From: Serratia marcescens
Lineage (GTDB): Bacteria > Pseudomonadota > Gammaproteobacteria > Enterobacterales > Enterobacteriaceae
Direction: 5' to 3'
DNA: 64,000 nt
Assembly (NCBI RefSeq): GCF_029846115.1
Contig: NZ_JARVZZ010000001.1
Location: 3,162,001 to 3,226,000 of the forward strand
Below are positions 26,695 through 36,140 of this stretch, in pieces (the first letter of the stretch is position 1; every line of letters starts with the position of its first letter). A program made the position numbers and the translations under genes. The notes under the pieces are model-generated. The model was not told the DNA's origin and did no database searches. It was given only the letters and a program-made list of their open reading frames with translations.

Positions 26695-28338
26695 TTACGC
26701 CGCGTTGCGACAACGCTGCAGGATATCCAGCTGGGATTGATATTCGCGGCTCTGCACGTTCAGCATACCCAGCAGGGTGTGGAACAGGTTGTCCTGCGAC
26801 ACGTCGTCCTTTTCCGCCAGCGTATTCAGGCACTGGCGATCGACGCCGAAGTTGCGCTGATAGTCGGCCGACATCCACATCAGGAAAGGCACGTGCGTTT
26901 GTTGGCTTGGCGCGAAGACATAAGGCGTGCCGTGCAGATACATGCCGTTTTCCCCCAGCGATTCGCCGTGATCGGACAAATAGACCAGCGCGGTATTGAA
27001 CCGGTCGTCATACTGCCGCAGCAGCTTGATAGTGGCATCGAGCATCGCGTCGGTATACAGGATGGAGTTGTCGTAGGTGTTCACCAGCTGCTCATGGCTG
27101 CAATCCTGGATCTGATTGCTGTTGCAGGTCGGCGAAAACGCCTGGAACGCCGGGGTGCTGCGGCGGTAGTAAGCCGGACCGTGGCTACCCATCTGGTGCA
27201 GCACGATCACGCCGTCGTCTTTCAGGCTATTGATATAGTCGTTCAGCTTGTACAGCAGCACGTTATCCATACAAACCTCGCCGTCACAGTCCTGCGGCAG
27301 TTTCAGCTTGGTCATATCGATGTGCGGTACCCGGTCGCAGGCGCCTTTGCAGCCGCCGTCGTTATCGCGCCACAGCACGCTGACGCCGGCATGCGCCAGC
27401 ACGTCGAGCACGCCTTCCTGATGCGTTGCCTGAGTCGCGTCGTACTCCTTGCGCGGCATGTTGGAGAACATGCAGGGCACGGAGATCGCCGTTTCGGTGC
27501 CGCAAGAGCTGGCGTTCTTGAAGTAGACCACGTCATCCTGCTTCAGGCGCGGGTTGGTTTCGCGTTCATAGCCCCCGAGGGAGAAGTTTTCGGCGCGGGC
27601 GGTTTCGCCTACCACCAGGATCACCAGCGTTTTCTTGGACTGCCCGGCGATCAGCGGCCCTTTGCGCGCGTCCTCACCGATTTTTACCAACGGCAGATTG
27701 CGGGTGAAATAACGCTGTTCGGTAAACTTGATGGTGCCGGCCACGAAGTTGGAAGGCGTCAACATCTTCACCACGCTTTTATTGTTGCGGATCAGCGAAG
27801 CGTAGTCTTTGTAAAACAGCGCGGCGACGATCAGGATCACCACCAACGACAGCATGACGTTGGCGGCGCGCAGTCCGACCATGTACCACCAGGGGCGAGT
27901 CTGGCGAATTTGGGTGAAGCAGACCGCCACCGCCGGCAGAATGCCAAGCAGTGCCAGCCATAATCCCATACGCGGCGTCAGCAGCGCCGTCGCTTCCTGA
28001 GGATTGGTCTCGAAGGCGTTTTGCATCATGTTGCCGTCGATCACTACACCATAGCTGAACATGAAATAGTTGGCTGCGGCGCTGCCGAGCAAGAAAAAGA
28101 TGATCAGCGGCTTGCGCAGGTAGGGCACAGTCAACACGCTGAAGATGATATTCAGCGCACAGAAGATCACCACCGGCATGCTGGCGGCGAAAATCACGCT
28201 GTGGACGCTATCGAAGGTGATATACGACCAGGCGCGATGCAGGAATAACGCGTTCTGAAACAGAGTGAAGAACAGGGCGGTGGCGAGGGTAAAACCGAGG
28301 CTGTTGCACTGTAAGCGTTGACGTAACCACATTGCCAA
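26695..28338 (-). CDS. eptA: EptA-type lipid A phosphoethanolamine transferase
   Basis: About 547 residues: five N-terminal membrane spans, then a periplasmic sulfatase-fold domain. Catalytic threonine region CGTETAISVPCMFS (residues ~279-292), zinc ligands in VVGETARAENFS and LSDHGESLGENG, plus paired cysteines as in MCR/EptA. It transfers phosphoethanolamine from phosphatidylethanolamine to lipid A phosphates, lowering polymyxin affinity. Two starts compete: TTG 28338 has AGGA at ideal spacing, ATG 28332 lies too far from it. A PmrA-like box is upstream. Not at this locus in E. coli. Confidence 0.92.
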   Translation of the reverse strand: MAMWLRQRLQCNSLGFTLATALFFTLFQNALFLHRAWSYITFDSVHSVIFAASMPVVIFCALNIIFSVLTVPYLRKPLIIFFLLGSAAANYFMFSYGVVIDGNMMQNAFETNPQEATALLTPRMGLWLALLGILPAVAVCFTQIRQTRPWWYMVGLRAANVMLSLVVILIVAALFYKDYASLIRNNKSVVKMLTPSNFVAGTIKFTEQRYFTRNLPLVKIGEDARKGPLIAGQSKKTLVILVVGETARAENFSLGGYERETNPRLKQDDVVYFKNASSCGTETAISVPCMFSNMPRKEYDATQATHQEGVLDVLAHAGVSVLWRDNDGGCKGACDRVPHIDMTKLKLPQDCDGEVCMDNVLLYKLNDYINSLKDDGVIVLHQMGSHGPAYYRRSTPAFQAFSPTCNSNQIQDCSHEQLVNTYDNSILYTDAMLDATIKLLRQYDDRFNTALVYLSDHGESLGENGMYLHGTPYVFAPSQQTHVPFLMWMSADYQRNFGVDRQCLNTLAEKDDVSQDNLFHTLLGMLNVQSREYQSQLDILQRCRNAA

Positions 28339-28385
28339 ATCGGGATCCTGAAAGTAGATAATGTCGTGAAATCTACCGGATGAAA

Positions 28386-28402
28386 CTTAAGAAAACCTTA
28401 GA
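28386..28402 (-). promoter_or_regulatory. Candidate PmrA box of eptA
   Basis: Minus strand TCTAAG-N5-CTTAAG fits the PmrA direct repeat (YTTAAK-N5-CTTAAK) with one good and one degenerate half. It is 48 bp upstream of the eptA start. PmrAB control of eptA/pmrC is established in enterobacteria. Confidence 0.55.
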
Positions 28403-28470
28403 AATTCAGAATACTGGCGGCGGAGAATACGCGAAAACCGCCAGGCCGGGCGGCCTGGCGGTGGGACGGT

Positions 28471-29112
28471 TTAGTAGGCAGCGGTGAATTGCGCGCGAAT
28501 AAATTGAGGTTTTTCAATCTCATCAACGATGGCGACCGCCAGGTCTTCCACCGAAATGCTGGCCGGCGCTTCGCCGTTCATCAGCAGTTGTGTGGTGCCG
28601 AGGCGGAACTGGCCGGTGCGTTTGCCCGGCTCCAGCAGGGCAGCCGGCGAGAGATAGGTCCAGTCGAGCGCCGATTCGTTGCGCAGTGTGTTGCGCAGAT
28701 CGCGCACCGCCTGCGCGCCGGGGCGGATATTGTCCGGGAACTGCGGCGTATCCACCAGTTCAACGCCCGGCGCCACTTCCAGGCTGCCGGCGCCGCCGAC
28801 CACCAGCAGGCGCTTGACGCCGGCCTGTTCGACCGCGGTGAGGATCTGTTGGGCGCCGCGGGTGGTTTTCTCATACAGGTTGTCTTCGCCCCAGCCGGGG
28901 TTGTAGGCGCTGATCACCGCATCCTGACCGCGCAATTGTCCCGCCAGCCAGGCGGTATCGGCAACGTCGCCCAGTGCGACGGTCAGATTGGCGTGCTCCG
29001 GCAAATCTTTTTTCTGGCGGGCGATCGCCGTCACCTGAATGCCGCGAGCCAGCGCTTCATCCACCACGCGGCGGCCAACAAAACCGGTTGCTCCAATAAT
29101 GGCTACTTTCAT
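28471..29112 (-). CDS. NAD(P)-binding oxidoreductase (NmrA/atypical SDR type)
   Basis: 213 residues with the dinucleotide motif GATGFVGRRV at the N-terminus, and a GGAGSLEV stretch near residue 105, typical of the NAD(P)H-binding YwnB/YhfK-like group. It lacks a clear YxxxK catalytic pair, so it may bind NADPH as a sensor or reduce quinone-like substrates. Divergent from the LysR gene at 29251, which probably controls it. Substrate unknown. Confidence 0.85.
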   Translation of the reverse strand: MKVAIIGATGFVGRRVVDEALARGIQVTAIARQKKDLPEHANLTVALGDVADTAWLAGQLRGQDAVISAYNPGWGEDNLYEKTTRGAQQILTAVEQAGVKRLLVVGGAGSLEVAPGVELVDTPQFPDNIRPGAQAVRDLRNTLRNESALDWTYLSPAALLEPGKRTGQFRLGTTQLLMNGEAPASISVEDLAVAIVDEIEKPQFIRAQFTAAY

Positions 29113-29250
29113 CTGTATGCTCCTTCAGGAATGGGTCAGTCTCGTCATGCAGGCCGATGTGCCTGCTGCGTAGGATCTACTCTAGTCCTTAACAATAGCC
29201 GTGATTAGTGCCATATTCATGCTTTCTTGATTAAGTAAAACTTCATAATT

Positions 29251-30180
29251 GTGGATAAACTCAATCGAATGGCGGTGTTCGCCACCGTGGTGGCGGAGGG
29301 GTCGTTGGCCGGCGCGGCGCGGCGGCTGGGCATGACGCCGTCGGCGGTCAGCCAGCACATGCGTTCGCTGGAGAAGGCGCTCGGGGTGCCGCTGCTGCAC
29401 CGTTCCACCCGCCGTCTGGCGCTGACCGAGGCGGGGGCGGCGTTTTACCCCGGCTGCGAGGCGATGCTGCAGCAGGCACAGCAGGCGGAGCAGCGGTTGG
29501 CGGAGCTGCGGGATACGCTGGTGGGCGAGCTGCGCATCGCCACCCCGGTCGGCATCGGCGGCCGATCGCTTGCGGAGGCGCTGGCACCGCTGTTGCAGGC
29601 GCACCCCAAGCTGACGCTGCGGGTGCTGGCGGACGATCGCATCGTCGATATGATAGAGCAGCGGGTCGACATTGCGCTGCGGGCCAACCGGCAGCTGGCG
29701 GACGCCAATATGATCGCGCACCCGCTGACGGCGTGGCCGATGGTGCTGTGCGCCGCGCCGCGTTATCTCAGCCAGCATGGGGTGCCGGAAAAACCGCAGG
29801 ATTTGGTGCAGCACCGCTGGATCTCCAGTGGCTACAGCGGGTCCCATCTGGACTTGCTGCACCAGTCCGGTCAGCAGGTTAAGCTGCGGCTGGCGGAAGG
29901 GCAGATCGTCAGCGAGAGCATGAACGTGATGCGCGCCTTTACCCGCGCCGGGCTGGGCATTTCCATTCAGCCGCTGTATGAAATTGGCGACGAGCTGCAG
30001 CGCGGCGAGCTGTTGCTGCTGTTGCCAGAGTGGCGGCCGGCGGCGCTGCGGCTGCACGCGCTGACGCTCGAGCGCAACGTGCCGGAGAAAAGTCGCCAGG
30101 CGCTGCGCTATTTGCGCGACTATTTTCGCCGCAATGGCGAAAAGGGACTTGCCAGCGGCGGCGATGGCGTCTTCAATTAG
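29251..30180 (+). CDS. LysR-family regulator, divergent from the NmrA-type oxidoreductase
   Basis: 309 residues from GTG 29251 (no strong ribosome binding site). HTH: MAVFATVVAEGSLAGAARRL, followed by MTPSAVSQHM, then a LysR substrate domain of the AaeR/PecT-like group. The divergent arrangement with 138 bp between starts suggests it regulates the NAD(P)-binding protein gene. The stop is 21 bp from the start of ydhL, so read-through is possible. Specific ligand unknown. Confidence 0.87.
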   Translation: MDKLNRMAVFATVVAEGSLAGAARRLGMTPSAVSQHMRSLEKALGVPLLHRSTRRLALTEAGAAFYPGCEAMLQQAQQAEQRLAELRDTLVGELRIATPVGIGGRSLAEALAPLLQAHPKLTLRVLADDRIVDMIEQRVDIALRANRQLADANMIAHPLTAWPMVLCAAPRYLSQHGVPEKPQDLVQHRWISSGYSGSHLDLLHQSGQQVKLRLAEGQIVSESMNVMRAFTRAGLGISIQPLYEIGDELQRGELLLLLPEWRPAALRLHALTLERNVPEKSRQALRYLRDYFRRNGEKGLASGGDGVFN

Positions 30181-30201
30181 CAAGAGAACGCAGGAGGCCC
30201 C

Positions 30202-30441
30202 GTGGCGCAGCAGCTTGAATTTTTCGACATCCCCAGCCCGTGTCGCGGCATTTGCCAGGCCGACGATCGCGGATTCTGCCGTGGCTGCCTGCGCAGCCGC
30301 GAGGAGCGCTTCGGCTGGATGAGCATGAGCGACGCGCAGAAGCGCGAGGTGCTGCGCCTGTGCCGTCAACGTTTCCTGCGCCTGCAACGCGCCAATAAAG
30401 CGCCCGACGAGCCGCTGCCGGAACAGCCGTCGCTGTTTTAA
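30202..30441 (+). CDS. ydhL: YdhL, DUF1289 cysteine-cluster protein
   Basis: 79 residues. Four conserved cysteines in SPCRGICQ and GFCRGCLR form a probable metal or Fe-S site. GTG start preceded by AGGAGG (30192-30197). Matches E. coli YdhL in length and context (next to ydhF). Function unknown. Confidence 0.9.
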   Translation: MAQQLEFFDIPSPCRGICQADDRGFCRGCLRSREERFGWMSMSDAQKREVLRLCRQRFLRLQRANKAPDEPLPEQPSLF

Positions 30442-30540
30442 CCTTTCCTGATCTGCCGCACGTTCGTGTGGCTTACCGCTTCCCTGTGCCTCACCGGCTT
30501 GTGTATGCTGGCTGACAACTAATGTCATGAGGTTTTCGCA

Positions 30541-31437
30541 ATGGTAGAACGTATTCGTCTCGCGCCGCAGGGGCCTGAATTTTCCCGCATGATTTGCGGT
30601 TACTGGCGGTTGATGGAATGGGGCATGTCGCCGCAGCAGCTGCTGACGTTCATCGAACAGCATGTCGAACTGGGCGTCACCACCGCCGACCACGCTGATA
30701 TCTACGGCGGCTATGCCTGCGAACAGGCGTTCGGCGACGCGCTGCGTCTGAAGCCGGCGCTGCGCCAGTCGCTGGAGCTGGTGAGCAAATGCGGCATCGC
30801 CACCACCGCCAAGCCCGGCAACCCGATCGGGCATTACATCACCGACCGCGATCATATCGTGCAGAGTGCGGAACAGTCGCTGCGCCATCTGCATACCGAC
30901 TACCTCGATCTGCTGCTGATTCACCGGCCGGATCCGTTGATGGACGCTGACGACGTGGCCGAAGCCTTCGTCGCGCTGCATAAAAGCGGTAAGGTGCGCC
31001 ATTTCGGCGTTTCCAACTTTACGCCTGCGCAATTCCAGCTGCTTCAGTCGCGTCTGCCGTTCTCGCTGGCGACCAACCAGGTGGAGATCTCGCCGATTCA
31101 TCAACCGGCCATTCTCGACGGCACGCTCGATCAGTGCCAGCAACTGCGCATCAAGCCGATGGCCTGGTCCTGCCTGGGCGGCGGGCGTCTGTTCAACGAT
31201 GCCGAGTTCCAGCCGCTGCGCGACGAGCTGCAGCGGGTGGCGCAAGAGATCGGCGCCGAGACCATCGAGCAGGTGGTGTACGCCTGGGTGATGCGCCTGC
31301 CGTCGTCGCCGCTGCCGATTATCGGCTCCGGCAAGATTGAGCGGGTGCGTTCGGCGCTGAAGGCACAGAAACTGGGGCTGACTCGCCAGCAGTGGTTCCG
31401 CATTCGCAAGGCGGCGCTGGGGTATGACGTGCCTTAA
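30541..31437 (+). CDS. ydhF: YdhF, aldo/keto reductase
   Basis: 298-residue TIM-barrel oxidoreductase. Visible AKR elements: catalytic Asp/Tyr region TADHADIYGGY, lysine in LVSKCGI, histidine in LLLIHRPDP, and NADPH-binding GSGKIERV. Same length as E. coli YdhF. Physiological substrate is not known. Followed by a strong terminator; in E. coli sodC is the next gene, here lipA intervenes. Confidence 0.93.
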   Translation: MVERIRLAPQGPEFSRMICGYWRLMEWGMSPQQLLTFIEQHVELGVTTADHADIYGGYACEQAFGDALRLKPALRQSLELVSKCGIATTAKPGNPIGHYITDRDHIVQSAEQSLRHLHTDYLDLLLIHRPDPLMDADDVAEAFVALHKSGKVRHFGVSNFTPAQFQLLQSRLPFSLATNQVEISPIHQPAILDGTLDQCQQLRIKPMAWSCLGGGRLFNDAEFQPLRDELQRVAQEIGAETIEQVVYAWVMRLPSSPLPIIGSGKIERVRSALKAQKLGLTRQQWFRIRKAALGYDVP

Positions 31438-31455
31438 GGCGGAGCAAAAAAGAGG

Positions 31456-31488
31456 AAAGCCGGGCGGCGAAAGCGCCCGGCTTTTTTT
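31456..31488. terminator. Terminator between convergent ydhF and lipA
   Basis: GCCGGGCG/CGCCCGGC stem, 7-nt loop, seven T on the plus side. It lies 19 nt after ydhF and 11 nt after the lipA stop on the other strand. Confidence 0.88.
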
Positions 31489-31498
31489 ACGCCGATCT

Positions 31499-33343
31499 TT
31501 AGGCCAACACCACCTGATCGGTGCTGAAGTGTTCGAGCGAGACGCCGATCAGCGTGACCTGGCTGTGGCCGAAGGCCAGCACCAGATCGTCGTTTTGCTG
31601 CGTGGCGTAGTCGCGGATATTCCCGCTGGCGCCTTCGGTGCCGATAAACACCAGCTTATCGGTGGCGTTGAAGCCATACAGCTGATCGCGGCCAAAGTCA
31701 CCGCTGAACAGGAAGGTATTGCCGTTGCCGACGCCCTTCAGGATGTCATCGCCGCTGCCGCCGACGAAGGTCAGGTTGCCGCTGGCATGGCCGATCAGCG
31801 TGTCGTTGCCGGCGTTGCCGAACAGCCAGGCGTCGTGGCTACGGGCCTGCAGGACGTCATCGCCGTCGCCGCCGGCGGTGGCGGCGGCATAAGCTTTGAG
31901 GCCAGAGTCCGATTTCAATCCGGCGGCGGTCACTTGATGGTCCACCTCTTTGTTGAAGATAAGCCAGGAGGTTTCTTTGCTGCGCAGGGTAGCAATGTCG
32001 TCCGCCAGCGTAATGCCACCCTTGGCGTCGCGCAGATAAAGCGTGCTGCCGTCGTAGGCGACCTCGGTGTTTTTCAACGCCTGTTGGGTATCGAAGATAT
32101 TGTGCCCTTTGCCGCCGGCGATCAGGTTATAGCCGCCTGTGTCGCGGAAGATATCGTCGCCGTCGCGGCCCTCGAGATAGTCGTTGCCTTTACCACCCTT
32201 GATCAGATCATTGCCGTCGCTGCCGATGATAAACGTCGGCCCGCTGTGCGTTTCCGCGTTGCGGTTCAGGTCTTCCACCCAGGTATTGCCGCGTGTCACG
32301 TTCGACAGGTTGGAGACGATGAGGGTCGAGTCTTTGTCGGTCAGCGAATAAAACTCGGAGTTCAGCACCCGCATCAGACCGTCCTGATAGAAGAACGGCA
32401 GGTGCGACAGCCAGGTCGGAATGTTGAGAATGGAAAACGGCAGCAGGTTCCAGGCGTCCGATGCGTAGTGGTCGTTGAAGTTGACGATATTGTTGGTGGC
32501 GGAGGTATGGGGCGCATCGTGTACGCCTAACGACGCCCCGGTCAGCGTGGTGCCGTCGAGCGCGCGGAACACCGGATCGTTCTCGTAGCCGATGTTGATC
32601 ACCTTGCCGCCGGCTTCGTACTGGGTCGGCGAGGCGAAGGCGACATAGTTGGACTGCGCGTAGAAGCCCCCCCAATTGGCGTCGCTCTGCGCCGCCATGC
32701 TGTTGACCGCCAGCCCGCCGAGGCTATGGCCGCTGACCACCACGTCCTCGCCGCTCAGCCCGTGCGCCTGCGCGAACTTCGCCACGTCGCCCAGCAGATT
32801 GCCGAAGGCTTTAAGCGTGTAGCCGTCGGCGTAGCCTTTTGGCCCGAAACCGGCCAGCAGATCGTTAATCACATCGCCGATGGTATCGCCGATCAACAAC
32901 TCGCGCGGGCCGCTGGTGCCGCGAAATGAGATGCCAATGGCGGTGAGATTGCCTTCGCTGTCATATTTGCCCAGCACCTCGGCCTGAGCGGTGGTGTAAC
33001 CGGCGGTCTCGCCGTAGTAGGTGCCGCGCGCATCGGTTTTGCCGGCGTAACCCAGCTGCGCGGCGCTGATCACCGACCAGCCGGCGTTATTCACTGCCTC
33101 CTGCGCGGCCTGTTCGGAATCGGGGTTCCAGGGAATGCCGGGCAGGCCGCCCTGCGACTGAGTGCTGCCGATCAGCGCGGTGACCAGCGTCAGCGGCAGG
33201 CCCAGTCCGAAACCGGTCTGGTGATAGCCCTCATCGAAGCCGTTATCGATATTGTGGTAAGCGTAGGTAGAGATGGCCAAGGCGTCGGAAAACAGCGCCT
33301 TCGACGCATTTTCGTCCAGATCCTTATAGCTAAAGATGCCCAT
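31499..33343 (-). CDS. lipA: LipA, secreted RTX lipase (family I.3)
   Basis: 614 residues, the size of S. marcescens LipA. No N-terminal signal; lipase motif VVSGHSLGG with nucleophile Ser207, and Asp/His expected around residues 256 and 314. Calcium-binding RTX nonapeptides (GSDGNDLIKGGKGNDYLEG and GGSGDDILKG) sit in the C-terminal third, and the extreme C-terminus is an uncleaved type I secretion signal. It is exported by the LipBCD ABC transporter in this species (not in the window). Hydrolyses triglycerides outside the cell. Start preceded by AAGGAAC. Inserted between ydhF and sodC relative to E. coli. Confidence 0.97.
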   Translation of the reverse strand: MGIFSYKDLDENASKALFSDALAISTYAYHNIDNGFDEGYHQTGFGLGLPLTLVTALIGSTQSQGGLPGIPWNPDSEQAAQEAVNNAGWSVISAAQLGYAGKTDARGTYYGETAGYTTAQAEVLGKYDSEGNLTAIGISFRGTSGPRELLIGDTIGDVINDLLAGFGPKGYADGYTLKAFGNLLGDVAKFAQAHGLSGEDVVVSGHSLGGLAVNSMAAQSDANWGGFYAQSNYVAFASPTQYEAGGKVINIGYENDPVFRALDGTTLTGASLGVHDAPHTSATNNIVNFNDHYASDAWNLLPFSILNIPTWLSHLPFFYQDGLMRVLNSEFYSLTDKDSTLIVSNLSNVTRGNTWVEDLNRNAETHSGPTFIIGSDGNDLIKGGKGNDYLEGRDGDDIFRDTGGYNLIAGGKGHNIFDTQQALKNTEVAYDGSTLYLRDAKGGITLADDIATLRSKETSWLIFNKEVDHQVTAAGLKSDSGLKAYAAATAGGDGDDVLQARSHDAWLFGNAGNDTLIGHASGNLTFVGGSGDDILKGVGNGNTFLFSGDFGRDQLYGFNATDKLVFIGTEGASGNIRDYATQQNDDLVLAFGHSQVTLIGVSLEHFSTDQVVLA

Positions 33344-33584
33344 ATCAGTTCCTTATGACGTATGCCGCCTGGCCTGGAAGTGAACTCTCATGCGTCGGCG
33401 GTGGAAACAGGGAAACAACGTTAGCCGAACGACAGCTGGTCAGAGGACCAACATCGGTAAAATTATTATTAGCACCAAGTATTAATAATGCGAATCAAAT
33501 TGACGAGATTGTGCGTTGACTAACAGCGCCGCTGTTGGGGCTTCTATACTGAAAACTCAACATAGTCATTAAGGAGACTGATTG
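33344..33584. other. Divergent region lipA-sodC
   Basis: 241 bp with an A/T-rich centre (33460-33500, AAATTATTATTAGCACCAAG). It must carry both promoters, but no clearly spaced -35/-10 pair stands out. Confidence 0.4.
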
Positions 33585-34106
33585 ATGAAACGTTATTGGT
33601 ATGCAGCGCTCGGCCTGATGGCGTGCGGCGCGGCTCAGGCGGCGACAACCGACGTCGAGATGCACCTGGTGACCGGGCAGGGGATCGGTCAGGATATCGG
33701 CAAGGTGGTCATCAGCGAAACGCCCTACGGCCTGCTGTTCACGCCGAGCCTGAAAGCGTTACCGGCCGGGGTACACGGTTTCCACGTGCATGAGAAAGGC
33801 AGCTGTGAACCGGGCATGAAGGACGGCAAAGCGGTGGCGGCGCTGGCGGCCGGCGGGCATTTTGATCCGCAAAAGACCGGGAAACACCTCGGGCCGTATG
33901 CCGACGGGCACCTGGGCGATTTGCCGGCCATCTATGTGGCCGCCGACGGCATGGCAAACTATCCGGTGCTGGCGCCGCGGCTGAAAAAAATCAGCGACAT
34001 TGAGGGCAAGGCGCTGATGGTGCACGCCGGCGGCGATAACCATTCGGATCATCCACAGCCGCTTGGCGGCGGCGGTGAGCGTTTCGCCTGCGGGGTGATC
34101 AAGTGA
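33585..34106 (+). CDS. sodC: Periplasmic Cu/Zn superoxide dismutase
   Basis: 173 residues from ATG 33585 with AAGGAG upstream. Signal peptide ([19 protein letters not shown]), then the Cu/Zn fold: copper histidines in [10 protein letters not shown], zinc ligands in GGHFDP and later [13 protein letters not shown], and GGDNHSDHP near the end. Two cysteines form the structural disulfide. It removes periplasmic superoxide. The stop abuts that of ydhK (TGATCA), so the two convergent genes share no terminator space. Confidence 0.95.
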   Translation: MKRYWYAALGLMACGAAQAATTDVEMHLVTGQGIGQDIGKVVISETPYGLLFTPSLKALPAGVHGFHVHEKGSCEPGMKDGKAVAALAAGGHFDPQKTGKHLGPYADGHLGDLPAIYVAADGMANYPVLAPRLKKISDIEGKALMVHAGGDNHSDHPQPLGGGGERFACGVIK

Positions 34107-36137
34107 TCATCCGCCGCTAACGGCCGGTACGGCGGCGGGCTGGCCCATCGCCTGCTGCAACTGCTGCAGCGAGCAGTAGAGCCGCCAGATCAGGCCGGCC
34201 AGATCGCGCGCCGCCTGTTCCGGGTGGTGCGCCAACGCGTTGCTCATGCGCAGCAGCTCCTGCAGCGTGGCGTCCAGCGAACTGTGCTGCACGCCTTTCT
34301 CCGTCATGATGCCGCGCAGGCAGTGGATACAGACGTCGCGCACCGCCGACAGCGGATCGGAACGGGTCTGCCAGTCGCGCAGCTGCCAGACGATATGGCT
34401 GCAGTTGAGCAGCACCACGCCCCAGCGCAGCAGCCAGGTGCGGGCCTCCTGGTCCTGACTCTGATTGAGCTGGCTGATGCGATGATAGATCAGCGATTCG
34501 AACTGGCTTTCGCTCTGCTGCGGCCGTTTGCTCAGTTGATCGATAAAATCGCGCCGCAGCGCGCGGATAATGCGGCGGCTTTTGCGCTTGTCCGAACTGG
34601 GGCGCAGGATCTGAAACGCCAACCCGGCCAGCAGTACGCCGACGATTTTACCGATGTTGTCATTGATGAAGGACTGGTAGTCATAGCTCGGCGGATTGCT
34701 GACGGTCAGGAACGATCCCATAAAGACGATCAGCTGCCCCCAGAGCGCGGCATAAGGCGGATTCTGCAGCTTGAGCATTTGCATGGTCACCAGGATAGGG
34801 AACAGGAAGGCGCAGAACACCCAGAAGTCGTCAATCTGGATCATCAAACCGAATTTCACCACAAAGCAGGCGACCGAGAGCAGCAGCACCGCCTTGAGCA
34901 AGGTGCTGACGCTGTTGATCGGCGAAGGCGTGGAGGAGTAGAGCACGCAGCTGATGGCGGTGAGCGTCAGTGCCGCGCTGCCGGCGTCCCACTGCGTGTT
35001 GATCCAGTAGGCGCAGCCGATCACGATGCATAAAAAGGTGCGCAGGCCGTTATAAGCGGCTTCGTAGCTGTCGGTATGGCGCGCCAGCGAGGTGACACGC
35101 GGCGGCTGGAGATCGCTGACCGCCGTGGCGTTTTCCAATCGCAGCAGCCAGCGGTTGCAGCGCAGGTAAAGCCAGCAGAAATCGCGCAGCCGCAGCCAGA
35201 AGGCGCGATGGCGGTAGTCCGCAGCATCTTGCGGCGCGATCTGCTGGAGCAGGCGCGCCAAACGGTATTTATCGGTGGCGGGATCGCGCAGCTCGTCCAG
35301 CAGTTGTGTCAGCACCGGCATCAGATTGGCGGGGCGATCCGGCCAGTTCAGCAGCATGCGGCGCAGGCTGGAAATGACGCTGGTAATGCGCAGCTGCTGG
35401 TGCAGCAGGTAGTTGAGCAGGTTGTTTTGCCGCCGCAGCCGGTAGTGGCTCCAGAATGCCTGAATGCGTAGCAGGTTCATGGTCAGGATCTGGCCGATGA
35501 CCCCCTCGTGCGAGGTGCGCATCTGCGCGGTGATCTCCGGCTGCCACAGCATGGCGGCGTGCTCCAGCAGGCGTAGCTGCATACGCCGCAGCGAGGTCAG
35601 CAGGGCTTCGCCGTCCGAGGTGCTGGGCAGAATCATCATCATCAATCCGCCGCACAGAATGCCGGTGATCACTTCGCAAACCCGCGCCTGCGCGATGTCG
35701 AAGATCTGCTGGGTATCGGTGACGTTGACCGTGCCGAAGGCGATGATGGCGGCGGTATAGCCCGCCAGCGCGAACGCGTAAGAGACGTTGTTTTGGTAAT
35801 GGTTGGAGATATAGGTACACAGCCCGATCCAGGCGGCGATGAACAGCGTAAACAGCCAGGGATCGTTCAGGCAGTGGCCGGCGATTGCCACCGACGCGGC
35901 GGCACCCATCAGGCTGCCGAAGATGCGGCCGATGCTTTTGCTGATCACGCCGCCGATGGTGGGGAAGCTCACCACCGCCGCGGAGGTGAGCGCCCAATAG
36001 GGTTCGTCGAGCTCGAGCACGAACGCCACCCACAGCGCGAGACACATCGCCAGCGAGTTGCGCAGCGCATAGCGCCATTGGCCGCCGGTCGCCTTACCCC
36101 AGGGGGTGCGGCTCCACTCCAGAAAAGGCAGGTTCAC
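34107..36137 (-). CDS. ydhK: YdhK, FUSC/AaeB-like inner-membrane efflux subunit
   Basis: 676 residues with two clusters of membrane spans (about 20-170 and 370-510) separated by a soluble domain, the architecture of the aromatic acid exporter (FUSC/AaeB) family. Matches E. coli YdhK (670). It works with the fusion protein YdhJ; substrate not known. It is the last gene of ydhI-ydhJ-ydhK, 3 bp after ydhJ. Confidence 0.93.
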   Translation of the reverse strand: MNLPFLEWSRTPWGKATGGQWRYALRNSLAMCLALWVAFVLELDEPYWALTSAAVVSFPTIGGVISKSIGRIFGSLMGAAASVAIAGHCLNDPWLFTLFIAAWIGLCTYISNHYQNNVSYAFALAGYTAAIIAFGTVNVTDTQQIFDIAQARVCEVITGILCGGLMMMILPSTSDGEALLTSLRRMQLRLLEHAAMLWQPEITAQMRTSHEGVIGQILTMNLLRIQAFWSHYRLRRQNNLLNYLLHQQLRITSVISSLRRMLLNWPDRPANLMPVLTQLLDELRDPATDKYRLARLLQQIAPQDAADYRHRAFWLRLRDFCWLYLRCNRWLLRLENATAVSDLQPPRVTSLARHTDSYEAAYNGLRTFLCIVIGCAYWINTQWDAGSAALTLTAISCVLYSSTPSPINSVSTLLKAVLLLSVACFVVKFGLMIQIDDFWVFCAFLFPILVTMQMLKLQNPPYAALWGQLIVFMGSFLTVSNPPSYDYQSFINDNIGKIVGVLLAGLAFQILRPSSDKRKSRRIIRALRRDFIDQLSKRPQQSESQFESLIYHRISQLNQSQDQEARTWLLRWGVVLLNCSHIVWQLRDWQTRSDPLSAVRDVCIHCLRGIMTEKGVQHSSLDATLQELLRMSNALAHHPEQAARDLAGLIWRLYCSLQQLQQAMGQPAAVPAVSGG

Positions 36138-36140
36138 ACT

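Noticed and set aside
29182..31245. 687-codon minus-strand frame across LysR, ydhL and ydhF
   Set aside because: Antisense to three supported genes; Arg/Gln/His-rich shadow translation.
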